Assembly (NCBI GenBank): GCA_037176885.1
Contig: JAWWNJ010000001.1
Coordinates: 2,108,001-2,172,000 of the forward strand
Length of the DNA stretch: 64,000 nucleotides
DNA from: Favolaschia claudopus
Taxonomy: Eukaryota > Basidiomycota > Agaricomycetes > Agaricales > Mycenaceae
Reading direction: 5' to 3'
Position numbers and translations under genes: made by a program. Below, piece after piece: positions 48,963 through 58,946 of the stretch (within the stretch, counting starts at the first letter, position 1; every line of letters begins with the position of its first letter). Below the pieces are notes generated by a model, which had not been told where the DNA came from, did not search any database, and saw nothing but the letters and a program-made list of their open reading frames with translations.

Positions 48963-49375
48963 CTATGCCCCTCCACTGCAGAATGCGTCAGCAACATAAA
49001 CAAGGGGAGGAGAAAACATACACTAGAATGTTGTTTCTGTGACAAAAAATTAGCTGGAGGAGTAAAGGAGGATAGATGCGACGACGCACATGGGGATGTG
49101 GATGAGCTTGACAAAATAACCAATGAACCCCATTACGGCGAAGCCGACACCGACCGCCCTGCAAATCTGAGAGAACTCTGAAGGGGGGTGAGAAGGGGTG
49201 GAATTGTTGCGGATAGGTCTTGACCTTTGTCTGAAGGTTTCGTGCAACGTGTCAGAAACTTGGAGGGCAATTAGCTTTCGGGAACTGGATAGCGAGAGGG
49301 CATTGGACGGACTTGTGTTCCTTCACGAACGAATTGCTGGGGTATTTCGACGAATTCGCGAACTTTGTCGGACAT
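48963..49375 (-). CDS. SSS1: Protein translocon subunit Sec61 gamma (Sss1)
   Basis: Small tail-anchored subunit of the ER protein-conducting channel. Exons join as [52 protein letters not shown] with [10 protein letters not shown], then NNILV and GGA with stop TAG at 48963-48965. This is the complete family sequence, about 68 residues, with the single membrane helix intact. Four introns split it. The fourth coding exon is only 15 nt (49022-49036) and the last coding part only 13 nt. Donors gtccgt, gtcaag, gtgcgt and gtatgt all keep the frame. It is divergent from the PPR gene, with 170 bp between starts. Confidence 0.95.
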
Positions 49376-49545
49376 GGTGAAGGTGGTAGGAAGAGAAAGA
49401 GTGACTGGTGCAATAAGATGCCGATTGCCGAGGCAAATAATTCGTCAATTCCCTCACGACCGACGTTGACCAGAGGTAAGTACGCTCCCCCGTTTCAGCT
49501 TCTATCCCTTCTGAACGAATCCTCCAGCGTGTTGTACGCGTATGA

Positions 49546-51888
49546 ATGTCCTTGCGTACTGGCCTGGTCCGAGTCTCTCATTTTTCGCGCACTCCGGGTC
49601 TCCGTCTACCTCCAGGTCTCTTCTTTCGCGCGTCTCATGAACACGCGTTCAGCAACCTAGACCGTTTTCTACTTCCACTGAAATATCCCGACGAGCCAAA
49701 TGCTGTCCGCCGCAATTACCTCCCGTTCATCGCTGAACTTGAGCGCATCAAAAGCGAACCTTCGCCTTCGACTTTGCCTACATTACTCACCCGCGAGCAA
49801 CTCATCACCATCATGGACCTCTTAGCGACATCGGGGCGGCCTCCAGACCTAGCGTGTATCCGGACGATGTTTTCCCATCTCCCCGTATACTTTGGTGTCC
49901 AAGTCACCCCGGACTTGCACTCTGTCGTAATTGCCGCGATGCTCAGGCAGGGATATGTTCCACTGGCTCAGCAATGGCTGCTACAGATTCCCCAAGTAAC
50001 CCCGGACGTGAAGCCAACCCTGGACAACTTTCATACCTTCTTGAAGGGATGCCCGAATCATGTGTTCCAAACCCTTCTACGCGACGTCGCTGTACAGAAA
50101 ACAGCTCGCGCAGGCGTCCGCCCTACTAACGAGACGTTTGCCATCCTCATTCGATGTATCATCAACAACGCCAACTACGCCAAAACCACTGTTAACGCGG
50201 ATACGTTCACAGCGATAATCACCGACATGAAGCGCCTTCATCTCCCCGCGGACCCTGCCATCCTTGCCCTGATGGTAAATTACTACCTCGAGCATGGCTT
50301 CCAAGTCAGAGCAGACAATATACGGACCAATTACACCGCTCAATTCCCTGATATCATGACGCCCGAGGAGCAACAGATGGATGTGTTGCACAAGCAGCTG
50401 GCGGCAGCCTCTCAGCAATCTGTGGAACAGTCCCTGTCATTGTTCCGCAACTTCCAAGCCAGAGGCTACCGAGCCAATTCTGCTACGTTCCGCGCCATTC
50501 TCAACAACAGCACAAATGTCCAAGACCTTTTGAGGGTGGAAGAGGTGTTGGGAGTGAAAGCTACCGCTTCTGAATATGCGGTCCTGGTCAACAACAATAT
50601 TCGGGTCAGGCAGCTGCCAGCAGCATTGGCCGTTTACGAAGCAGCCAAGAAGTCGGGCATTAGTGTTGTTGCAGGGCTCGTCGCTCCATTGATCCGGTCC
50701 TTGACCTCAGGCGACAAAAAGCCAGCAGAAATTCATAACACGGATCTTGATACTGCCCTTACCCTGTATTCCGAACTCGATGAAGCCTTTCCGGTTTCCT
50801 CAACGACTTCGCCCGCTCTGTCTGCACAGTCCAATGGTCCCGATATTGACATCTACACATCCCTAATGCGCGGGCTGGCTGTGTCTTCCAACCTCGAAAT
50901 CGCTCAGCCCATCGCAGACACGCTATTGTCCGAGATGAAGTCGCGTGGCATACCGGCGACGGCTGCAATCAAAACGTCGTCCCTCATTTTGGAGATGCGC
51001 ACCGCAGATACGCTTGAGACAGCCTTCAGACGCTACCGCAAATCCCATGGCGAGCTCACGGAGTCTGGATATCTTGCAGTCTTGCGCGCGTTCAGTCGCC
51101 TGTCGCCCACCTCAGGTCAATCCGACCTGCTGGAATACTACTTCCAAATTGTGGGCGACATGCGACGAGCTGGTTTCGCATTAACGGACAGGGTTTATAC
51201 AGATATGCTCCAGCAAATTGGGGAAATCGCGCACCAACGCCGACAGGCGTGGCGCCGTAGCAAAGGCAGCGAAGCCCAGAATCCTTGGGCCATGCCTGCA
51301 AACATGACGGAGGATCTGCTTGACGGGGTCCGGTACATTCACAATCTTGTTTCGCTGGACACGACGATACAGCCCGATCGTCTCGTGTGGAACCAGCTCA
51401 TGGAGTTATACCAGCGTCTCCAGAGTTTCCCCGAGGTCTTTCGCGTGTGGGAGATGTTGTATTTCTCGGAGAAGTTTGGCCCAATGAGCGTGAGCGTCAT
51501 CTTCCACGCGTGTGGGCACGCCAAAGAGCATGAGCTTGCAAAGCAGATCCTCGCCGACCTCATGACGGACAACTATGTGCTCAATTTGCACAACTGGAAT
51601 GCCTATGTCGAATGTTTGTGCCGCACGAATCAATTCTCTGAAGCACTGGAGACAATATGCAAGCTCATGGGCACTGCGGCGCAGCCTATAAACCCGGATG
51701 CCTCCACCGTGATGATCATGCTCAAGTTGGCTGACACGAAAACACAAAGCTATGCAATACTGAAACGGATACGACGCGAACTCCCGGAACTCTGGGCGTC
51801 TTTGCCAAGCACAGAACCGCAACCCGAGAATGGCGAGTCTCCCGAAGATATAGAGCGACCTCCCGCTGATGCGCAGCGTCCACCATAA
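49546..51888 (+). CDS. Pentatricopeptide-repeat (PPR) protein, probably mitochondrial
   Basis: Intronless frame of 780 codons, unusual beside intron-rich neighbours. The N-terminus (MSLRTGLVRVSHFSRTPGLR) is Arg/Ser-rich without acidic residues, a likely mitochondrial import signal. The body is helical and carries PPR-type repeats, for example TFAILIRCIINNANYAK, VNADTFTAIITDMKRLHLPA, DIYTSLMRGLAVSSNLEIAQ and LHNWNAYVECLCRTNQFSEA. Such proteins bind organellar RNA and steer its processing or translation. The C-terminal 40 residues are Pro/Glu-rich and probably disordered. The exact RNA target is not readable. It converges with glycine decarboxylase, with 122 bp between stops. Confidence 0.85.
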   Translation: MSLRTGLVRVSHFSRTPGLRLPPGLFFRASHEHAFSNLDRFLLPLKYPDEPNAVRRNYLPFIAELERIKSEPSPSTLPTLLTREQLITIMDLLATSGRPPDLACIRTMFSHLPVYFGVQVTPDLHSVVIAAMLRQGYVPLAQQWLLQIPQVTPDVKPTLDNFHTFLKGCPNHVFQTLLRDVAVQKTARAGVRPTNETFAILIRCIINNANYAKTTVNADTFTAIITDMKRLHLPADPAILALMVNYYLEHGFQVRADNIRTNYTAQFPDIMTPEEQQMDVLHKQLAAASQQSVEQSLSLFRNFQARGYRANSATFRAILNNSTNVQDLLRVEEVLGVKATASEYAVLVNNNIRVRQLPAALAVYEAAKKSGISVVAGLVAPLIRSLTSGDKKPAEIHNTDLDTALTLYSELDEAFPVSSTTSPALSAQSNGPDIDIYTSLMRGLAVSSNLEIAQPIADTLLSEMKSRGIPATAAIKTSSLILEMRTADTLETAFRRYRKSHGELTESGYLAVLRAFSRLSPTSGQSDLLEYYFQIVGDMRRAGFALTDRVYTDMLQQIGEIAHQRRQAWRRSKGSEAQNPWAMPANMTEDLLDGVRYIHNLVSLDTTIQPDRLVWNQLMELYQRLQSFPEVFRVWEMLYFSEKFGPMSVSVIFHACGHAKEHELAKQILADLMTDNYVLNLHNWNAYVECLCRTNQFSEALETICKLMGTAAQPINPDASTVMIMLKLADTKTQSYAILKRIRRELPELWASLPSTEPQPENGESPEDIERPPADAQRPP

Positions 51889-52010
51889 CCATCTATTATG
51901 TATTATGATAAAAGTAACTAATGCTATGTACGGTCGAGCCGGCGGTTGAGCGCGGGCGCAGTCTAGAGAGTCCCTGGAGGGATACAAGTTGCGGTGTAAT
52001 GCTACAGGGG

Positions 52011-55000
52011 TTACGATTCAAATTCTTCTACGGATGGGCAGTCACACTAGAAATCAAGTCAGCACCAGGGAGAGATGGATTCTGCTAGATTACGCACGAT
52101 GAGATTGAGATCTCCATACGCTGAAGGGAGACATCAGTCAGTTGGTAACAAGTGAAGAATGTATCATTACCGTCGTCTATGCGTGAGACCGTGGGCCAGA
52201 ATTTCTTTTCCTGGAGCCATGGCAGAGGATACGCTGCAGTCTTACGAGAGTATGGCCTACAGCGATGTGGTTCAATTCGAAGGGTATACTCGTATCAATG
52301 GAATAAACAAACCGGTTCCAGTCCTCTTCAGCCAGCGCGATTACTGCCATTGGGTGCGGGGCATTCTTCAGAAGGTTGTTGTCTTTGGGTTGTTTACCCG
52401 TGATAATGTCCTCAGCCTCCTTGCGAATTTGTATCATGGCGTCGCAGAATCTGGCAGCGAAATCAGTAATGATGATGCAACAGACCAAACATCGCCTGAA
52501 CCTGTCAACTTCCTCCAAGGTTTCTGACTCAGTGGGCTCGATTAGCATGCAGGTGGAGATGGGCCACGAGCATGTAGGTGGGTGGAAACCGTAATCCTAA
52601 TTGGAGGGTTCAGCACTTGCAAATCAAGAATATTAAAAATCGAATACCTGCAATCGCTTCGCAAAGTCAGTGACCTTGAGCCCATGTTTCTCGAACTCGG
52701 CAAGATCGATCAAAAGTTCATGAGCAACTTTCCCTTTTTCATTTTTGTACCGCAGAGTGTAGTGGCCATTTAGTCTATGTGCCATGTAATTGGCATTGAG
52801 AAGCGCAAGTTTGGATGAATTTGCCAGGCCTTCGCCTCCAAGCATCTTGATATATGCCCAGGAGATGAGCAGGATGGATGCACTTCCGAAAGGCGCAGCG
52901 GACACGGCGTCGATGGCTTTGGAGCCTGTAGGGATGGCGAAGTGTGACGGTAGGAAGGGCGACAAGTGTTCGGCAACGCAGATTGGCCTAGAAGAGCATT
53001 TAGTCGCAATAATACCTAGTTGAGTGATGCTAACCCAACACCAGGACCACCACCACCATGAGGACTAATAGAAAACTCAGGAAATCATCGAAGTTGAAAA
53101 ACAAACAATACCAACATAGCGAAAGTCTTGTGAAGGTTCATATGGCACACATCACCACCGCAAGTCGCTGGGTTCGTCACGCCGATTTGGGCATTAAGGT
53201 TGGCACCATCCAAGTATACCTGTCCACCGTTGTCGTGTATGATCTTGCAAGCGTCTTGGACACCGTGTTCGAAGACACCGAAAGTCGAAGGGTAGGTGAT
53301 CTACACAGACGGCATCAACCATGATTTTGTTGAACATCTCACGAAAAGCTCGCACCATGAAAGCAGCAAGCTTATCCTTGTGCTGTTCCGCCTTGGTCTT
53401 CAGGTCAACCAGATCGAGATTTCCATCGCCCAGTACCTTGACGGATACGACTTTGAGGCCAGCCATTACCGCGGACTATGGCTTTGTGAGTTGACTAACC
53501 GACGTGCGAAACAAATCATCCTCACTGCAGGATTAGTTCCATGGGCACTCAGAGGAATCAGACATATGTCGCGGTGACCTTCGCCACGGGACTCGTGGTA
53601 GGCGCGGATAACACACAGTCCAGCATACTCCCCTGCAGCGCCGGAATTGGGCTGAAGCGAGGCGGAATGGAATCCAGTGATTTTGCACAGATCTTCTTCC
53701 AATTCCTGAGCTAAATGAGCGAATCTGAGAGATTCGAGGAGATGGGTATACCTTGATGACGGCATGGTACCCTTGCACTTGGTCGGCAGGTACAAAGGGG
53801 TGAACAGAGCTAAATTCGGGCCAGGTAAGCGGGATCATGCTGGAAGTGCTGTTGAGTTTCATTGTGCAGCTTCCAAGCGGGATCATGGAGTGAACAAGCC
53901 CAATATCCTTCGAAGCGAGATGGTGGATATAACGCAGCATCTCTGTCTCCGAGTGATGCTTGTTGAATACGGGATGCGGGAGGTATCCAGAGGTTCGTTT
54001 GAAAGCTGTGGGCATCGCAGGAGTTTCTGGTGCAGAAAGGCCAGACAGCGAAACAGGTTCCACCGAGGCAGCGGAGGCGAAAATGTTGATAAGAGCGACG
54101 AGATCGGTTGGCGTGACGCTTTCGTCCAGAGTGACCCCGACGCGGCGATCATCGATACGACGAAGGTTGATTCCAGCTGCCGTAGCAGCGGAGTGAACGG
54201 TGTCGGCGCTTCCAGCAGCAGATGTAACGTCGAAAGTCAAAGTGTCGAAGAACGCGTCAGTCGTAGACTTGTAGCCAAAACCCTCTACGGATTGCTGAAG
54301 AATTTGGGTGAAACCGTGAACTTTGTCCGCAATTTGCTTCAAACCAATGGGACCGTGGTATACCGCGTACATAGCCGCCATATTTGCGAGCAGTGCCTGG
54401 CTTGTACATATGTTGCTGGTAGCCTTTTCCCTCCGAATATGTTGTTCCCGTGCTGCGTTATAATCGAACAATGAGTGTCCATAGAACGGTGACATCAAAG
54501 AAAGGGCTGACTTTGCAATGCCAGCCTGTACGCCGGTTTGCCGGTGGAGTCTCGACTTCGGCCAATCAAGCGTCCTGGCATTTTCCGTTTGAGCTTGTCT
54601 TTCACCGCGAAAAACGCTCCGTGCGGTCCTCCATATCCAGCTGGAACTCCGAATCGTGCTGAATTTCCGAGAACAATGTCGGCGCCCCATTCACCAGGTG
54701 GCTTCAGCAACGTCAAAGCCAGAAGGTCGGTAGCGCAGACGACAAGCCCCCCGAGAGAATGCACAGACTGGGTCAACTCTCCGTAATCGCGAATACGACC
54801 GTCAACATCCGGATATTGAATAAGCACACCGCAGAGATCTGAGGAAACGGCCGAGTCCGAGAGCGCCTCAGTCGGGTCTCGGACAACGATGTGGATCCCA
54901 AAGCCTTTGGCTCGAGTACGTAAGACGGAGATGGTCTGTGGAAGAACTCCGGGGTCGACGAGGAAAGTCCTTTTCTTCTGAGCAGTGGATACGAACGCCA

Positions 55001-55648
55001 TTACCATGCCCTCTGCCGCTGCCGTTGCTTCGTCCAGGAGAGAAGCATTCGCAATATCCATAGACGTGAGAGATGTGACCATAGTCTGATAGTTAACCAG
55101 GGACTCCAGACGACCTGGTCAGACGTGAGTGAGCACCCGTGTATATAGAGTACTTATACCAACCTTGTGCTATCTCTGGTTGATATGGGGTGTATGGGGT
55201 ATACCATTCCGGGTTTTCCATGACCTAGAGCACTGTATGAGGGGTCAGGTCCTCCGGAACGTTGCATTGTACGGACGTTGCGAAGAATCACTGGGGGGAC
55301 GACAGCGCAGTGGTATCCCATTCCAATGTAACTCTTGAATGGCTTGTTCTGGCCAGCGAGCTCCTTAGCCCTGGCATGAAGCTCCGATTCACTCAAGGCC
55401 GGTATCGAGTCGACCGACGCTGGCGACACTCGGATTTTAGGAGGCACGGTCTCGCCTAGGAACTTGTCCATCGAATCGAAGCCCAGCTTCTCCAGCATTG
55501 TCGATGCCTCATGAACATCGGGACCGATGTGGCGAGAGGAGAAAGTATCGAGGGGAGAGAAGATGGTTGAGGTCTTGGCAGTCGCAAAGGCACGACGGCC
55601 AGCGAGAGGCTTTGAGAGCTGACGCAGGCCGGTGCGAACACCAGACAT
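52011..55648 (-). CDS. GCV2: Glycine dehydrogenase (decarboxylating), P protein of the glycine cleavage system
   Basis: PLP enzyme of mitochondria that decarboxylates glycine and passes the aminomethyl group to the H protein lipoate. It starts [20 protein letters not shown], an import signal, then [20 protein letters not shown]. Later blocks are [73 protein letters not shown] and [20 protein letters not shown]. The PLP lysine lies in [20 protein letters not shown]. The last exons read [18 protein letters not shown] and [11 protein letters not shown]. At least nine introns are needed; the first 165 codons are one long exon. Length fits the usual 1,000 residues or so. Two palindromes lie just upstream of the start. 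Confidence 0.96.
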
Positions 55649-55733
55649 GGTGTTGGTGACAGCAAGAGAAAGCTGAAGCGATGACAGCTCAGACTTGTCT
55701 GCCCGATTTTACAAAAACTTTTTCTGTTTGTCG

Positions 55734-55760
55734 ATTCCACCGAGTCAAGCTCGGTGGAAT
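55734..55760. promoter_or_regulatory. Perfect 11-bp inverted repeat upstream of GCV2
   Basis: ATTCCACCGAG (55734-55744) and CTCGGTGGAAT (55750-55760) are exact reverse complements separated by five bases. It lies 86-112 bp before the GCV2 ATG. It could be a dimeric factor site or, if transcribed, a leader hairpin. Function is inferred. Confidence 0.6.
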
Positions 55761-55770
55761 GTCATCGTTT

Positions 55771-55791
55771 AGCTTATCCGTGCGATAAGCT
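55771..55791. promoter_or_regulatory. Inverted pair of GATA motifs upstream of GCV2
   Basis: AGCTTATC (55771-55778) and GATAAGCT (55784-55791) form an exact inverted repeat with a 5-bp spacer, giving two facing GATAAG sites. GATA factors such as AreA/Nit2 control nitrogen genes in fungi and favour paired sites, which suits a glycine catabolic gene. Confidence 0.55.
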
Positions 55792-56022
55792 CAGCGTCGC
55801 GCCCTGTCGGAAGCGGGAATTACAGCAGCCCGACGATGGCCCGACGATAGCAGCGCCTATGCAGGGGAACGAGCAATAACATTTTGTAAGTTGAAATGAG
55901 TGGTTCAAAAGAAAAGTCAGTCAGCCGCCGACGTATATCACGACACCGTGTACGCTAATTTTGGCAAAGCTCCGAGTTACTGTATTAGGCAGAAAAATTT
56001 TTTGTCTGGAGATAGCCGAAGC

Positions 56023-58623
56023 TCAGGGCATCAAAGATAAGATATCGCTGCAAGCAAATCTTGAGAAACTCATTTCGTGGTCTGCGACTTCCCCTGGAGG
56101 CTCGATGTCCCGAGATTCCGCCAGTCCATGTAACCCGTCGCGTTCTATCTCCGTCGCTACAACTCGCAGCGCACTCCTGGCTGACTGGGCATGTGCCTCA
56201 GTCACTCGCGCCTGATAGAATTTAACTGAACCCAACAACCGTGTTAGGATCGCCTCCGCTGGTTGCTCTGTAGTCCACGACGACCGGCGACCTTCTTGCG
56301 GCAACGAAAGGGTTTTCAGCAGAGAGAGCTGAGCTTCCAAGATCGGCGCGGATCGCACCAATTCATACTACAGCAGTGCGTGTGAGGGGGAAATCAGCAG
56401 TTAACAGGACACATACCACCAGTTGATGTATGGCTTGCGGCGTCGGCAGAAATGTTTCACATTTTGTGAGGCATTGGTCGAGCAAAAGGATCGACTGTCG
56501 ATGTTATTAAACAAGGATGTTGCAACTCATGAAACCAACCCACTGCTCGTGCTAGTTGTTCAACCCCTCCGGTGGTCAGCAAGTTGTCCAATTTGGAGGA
56601 AAGAAACCCAAGGAGCCCCAGAAGAGTACCCCACAGTTCCTGCCACGTCCAATCTGTTTACGGGTTAGTTAGAAGATCGGCGCATATTTGTACTTGTCGT
56701 ACCTAATCGGATATGGGCTTTGTGCAGGAACCAAACGACACGATAGAGAATCCAGATGCATGTCCTACACGAATGCCTGTGACGCACATCTTTCCCACCG
56801 CGAGTTGGACTCACATATATGACTGAATTTGGATTTTCTTGTGAAGATTATGGCGTAGCCAGAGGACACAGCAATCTAATAAGGCACACAATGGTGGCCT
56901 TCTGGAAGGGGGAACAGGCAGCACAGGCAATCGCTATACCCAAGGAAAGGGTTAAGGACTGGTATACTGGATACTTACAAAGTAGCATACCTGCCGACAA
57001 AGCCGAATGCGTTCGTCTGTCGGCTGCGAAAAAGCAATCAATACACCGTCATTCTGGACCAAGGTGAACAATGTGTTGAGGCAGAGGTTAGCGTATACGA
57101 GTGCTCGAGGGGAAGAAGTTGACGATGCATGAGTAAGTAAATAGCTTGACAACGATAGGACTGTATGCGCAGGCGAGGATATCGCGGTCGATTTCGTTTC
57201 GTCCGACGGGGATATGAGAACCAGGGGAAAGGTCGCATTCGTACGGAGGAATTCGAATAGCGGGAGTATTACCACGCAGGCTTCTATCGGTCTGGGGTGC
57301 GGGGGTAAGATTGAGATTACAACGATGCTATGGCTCCTACTGATTTTTGAATAGCTCACGGGGAGGGTCCACAGGTGTCAGAGCACGGTCAGGTCTCAAC
57401 TTGGAGATCATGGAACCCAGCGCCGCTGTTATTGTCTGAGCAGCTGCATCATCGTCCGATATTTCTTGATATGCCCTGGCCAATTCAGAGAGGGTATGAC
57501 AGCTGGGGAAGACGCACTTGACGGCAGCATCTAAAGCGAAGTTTGATGCCCAACAGATCTTGCGCATTAAATCCTTGTCGTCGGCTGCTTCAATTCGCTG
57601 TATGTACGGATTTTGCTTTGATTTGTGAAAATTGGCAAGTAGAGACAACCTGAGGAGTAGGTCAAGTTATACACATACACTGAAACGAAATCATGTACAA
57701 CAAGACCGCCTCAAAAGTGAAAACCTCTGTTTCAGGCGACTTGATGAACTGTGCACGGTGAGGATGTCGTTCAGCCAATCATGAAAAGCAGCGTACTGAA
57801 ACAATAGAAGGGAATAAATCACGCCGGAGGAAATAGGCACCGGGACTGAGCTGGATGTGAATGAGTTCGTCGTTTAACTCATGCAGTTTGCTTTGTTTAC
57901 CTGACCAACTCCGCACATGAATATTCTGGAAGAATAGTGAGCTTCGTTGCTTGTCTATGAAATACCTTACAATGCAAGCTGAAGGACTTGATGGCGGATT
58001 TCGACTTCATTTGCTATCATGTAGGGTGAAACCCGGATAGATAGGCATGCTCTTACCTGGTAAATCTGTGTTGGGCAGCGAGTCGTCGATAATCTCTGTT
58101 AAACTCTGTAGATATTCAATTTGGACGCTTAGAGAGGACTCAGAATCCAGCCGCGTACCGTGAAGATAGCATCCCCATTGACACCACCCGCCATGATTTC
58201 CATAACTTCCCAGCCAGTTGGTATCTTGGCAAAAATGCATTGCGTCTAACGAGCAATCAGACAAATCTGAACTGCCAACTGGTGTCGCATACGAAAACAG
58301 AGAGTGTGGTGAGAGCATTCTTCTGCTTGACGACGTTCGTTACACCTTTGTTGGCATGTTTAAGGCAGACGCGGAAAAGGGTATTGAAATTTGGCTACTT
58401 GAGGCAGCTGTCAGATATAGAGGCGCTAAGACGTCGAACTACAGACTCTGAGTGGCCCGAGAAATGCTTCAGTTGGAAGCTTGTTCAGTTCTGTAGACAG
58501 GAAATCCCGGTCAACCTCCAGCGAAAGCAGTTCAGAATAGAAGGCTGGGTCTTCAATTGGCGTCTGGAAAATTTTCGTGTAGGTGGCCACCACCTTGGAT
58601 TGCAGAACAGACGATCGCTTCAT
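56023..58623 (-). CDS. ARMH3-like (DUF1741) armadillo-type protein
   Basis: Related to human ARMH3 (C10orf76), a Golgi-associated helical protein that supports PI4P production. The N-terminus MKRSSVLQSKVVATYTKIFQ, then DPAFYSELLSLEVDRDFLST, matches the family start (a short basic leader, then K-V-x-x-x-Y-x-x-I-F). The middle carries WTWQELWGTLLGLLGFLSSK, like the family's Y-T-W-R-E-L-W block. Then come KCETFLPTPQAIHQLVYELV and a helical end closing SDILSLMP. The frame is broken by ten or so short introns, and the 56.5-58.4 kb part is hard to join by eye. The upstream in-frame codon is TTG only, so the ATG at 58623 is preferred. Confidence 0.78.
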
Positions 58624-58946
58624 CTCGCAGTTCGATTCCAGTTGTTGCTTTCGAAACTTCAAGCTTCCGACAATTCCGAAGTCGTTCGGCCGATCAAAAA
58701 CAATTGACGAATTTCTTCAATTCTACATACTCTAACTCTGTCTTCAAAGGTGTTGCAGGCATGCAAAATGTATCAAACCGATATACCTTCCCGAAAGCCT
58801 TCCAGGCAGCTCGATGTGCGCACTTCCACGTCACTCGCATTAGAAATCCACTGCAACCCACAAAGGATTATATGCCCTGAGCCCAGTGTTGGCAGTATGC
58901 CCTGCGTCAGTCAGTCAAAATGTGAAAAACCGTCAGCTTCCCCAGC
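58624..58946. other. Intergenic region upstream of the ARMH3-like gene
   Basis: About 320 bp with no supported gene, holding the promoter of the ARMH3-like gene and the 3' end of the RSC9-like gene. Nothing else was seen. Confidence 0.45.

Larger units (their letters stand above)
55649..56022. other. Intergenic region upstream of GCV2
   Basis: About 375 bp containing the GCV2 promoter and the 3' end of the ARMH3-like gene. The two palindromes described separately lie at 55734-55791. A pyrimidine-free A-rich leader is absent; no other motif or gene is supported. Confidence 0.5.
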
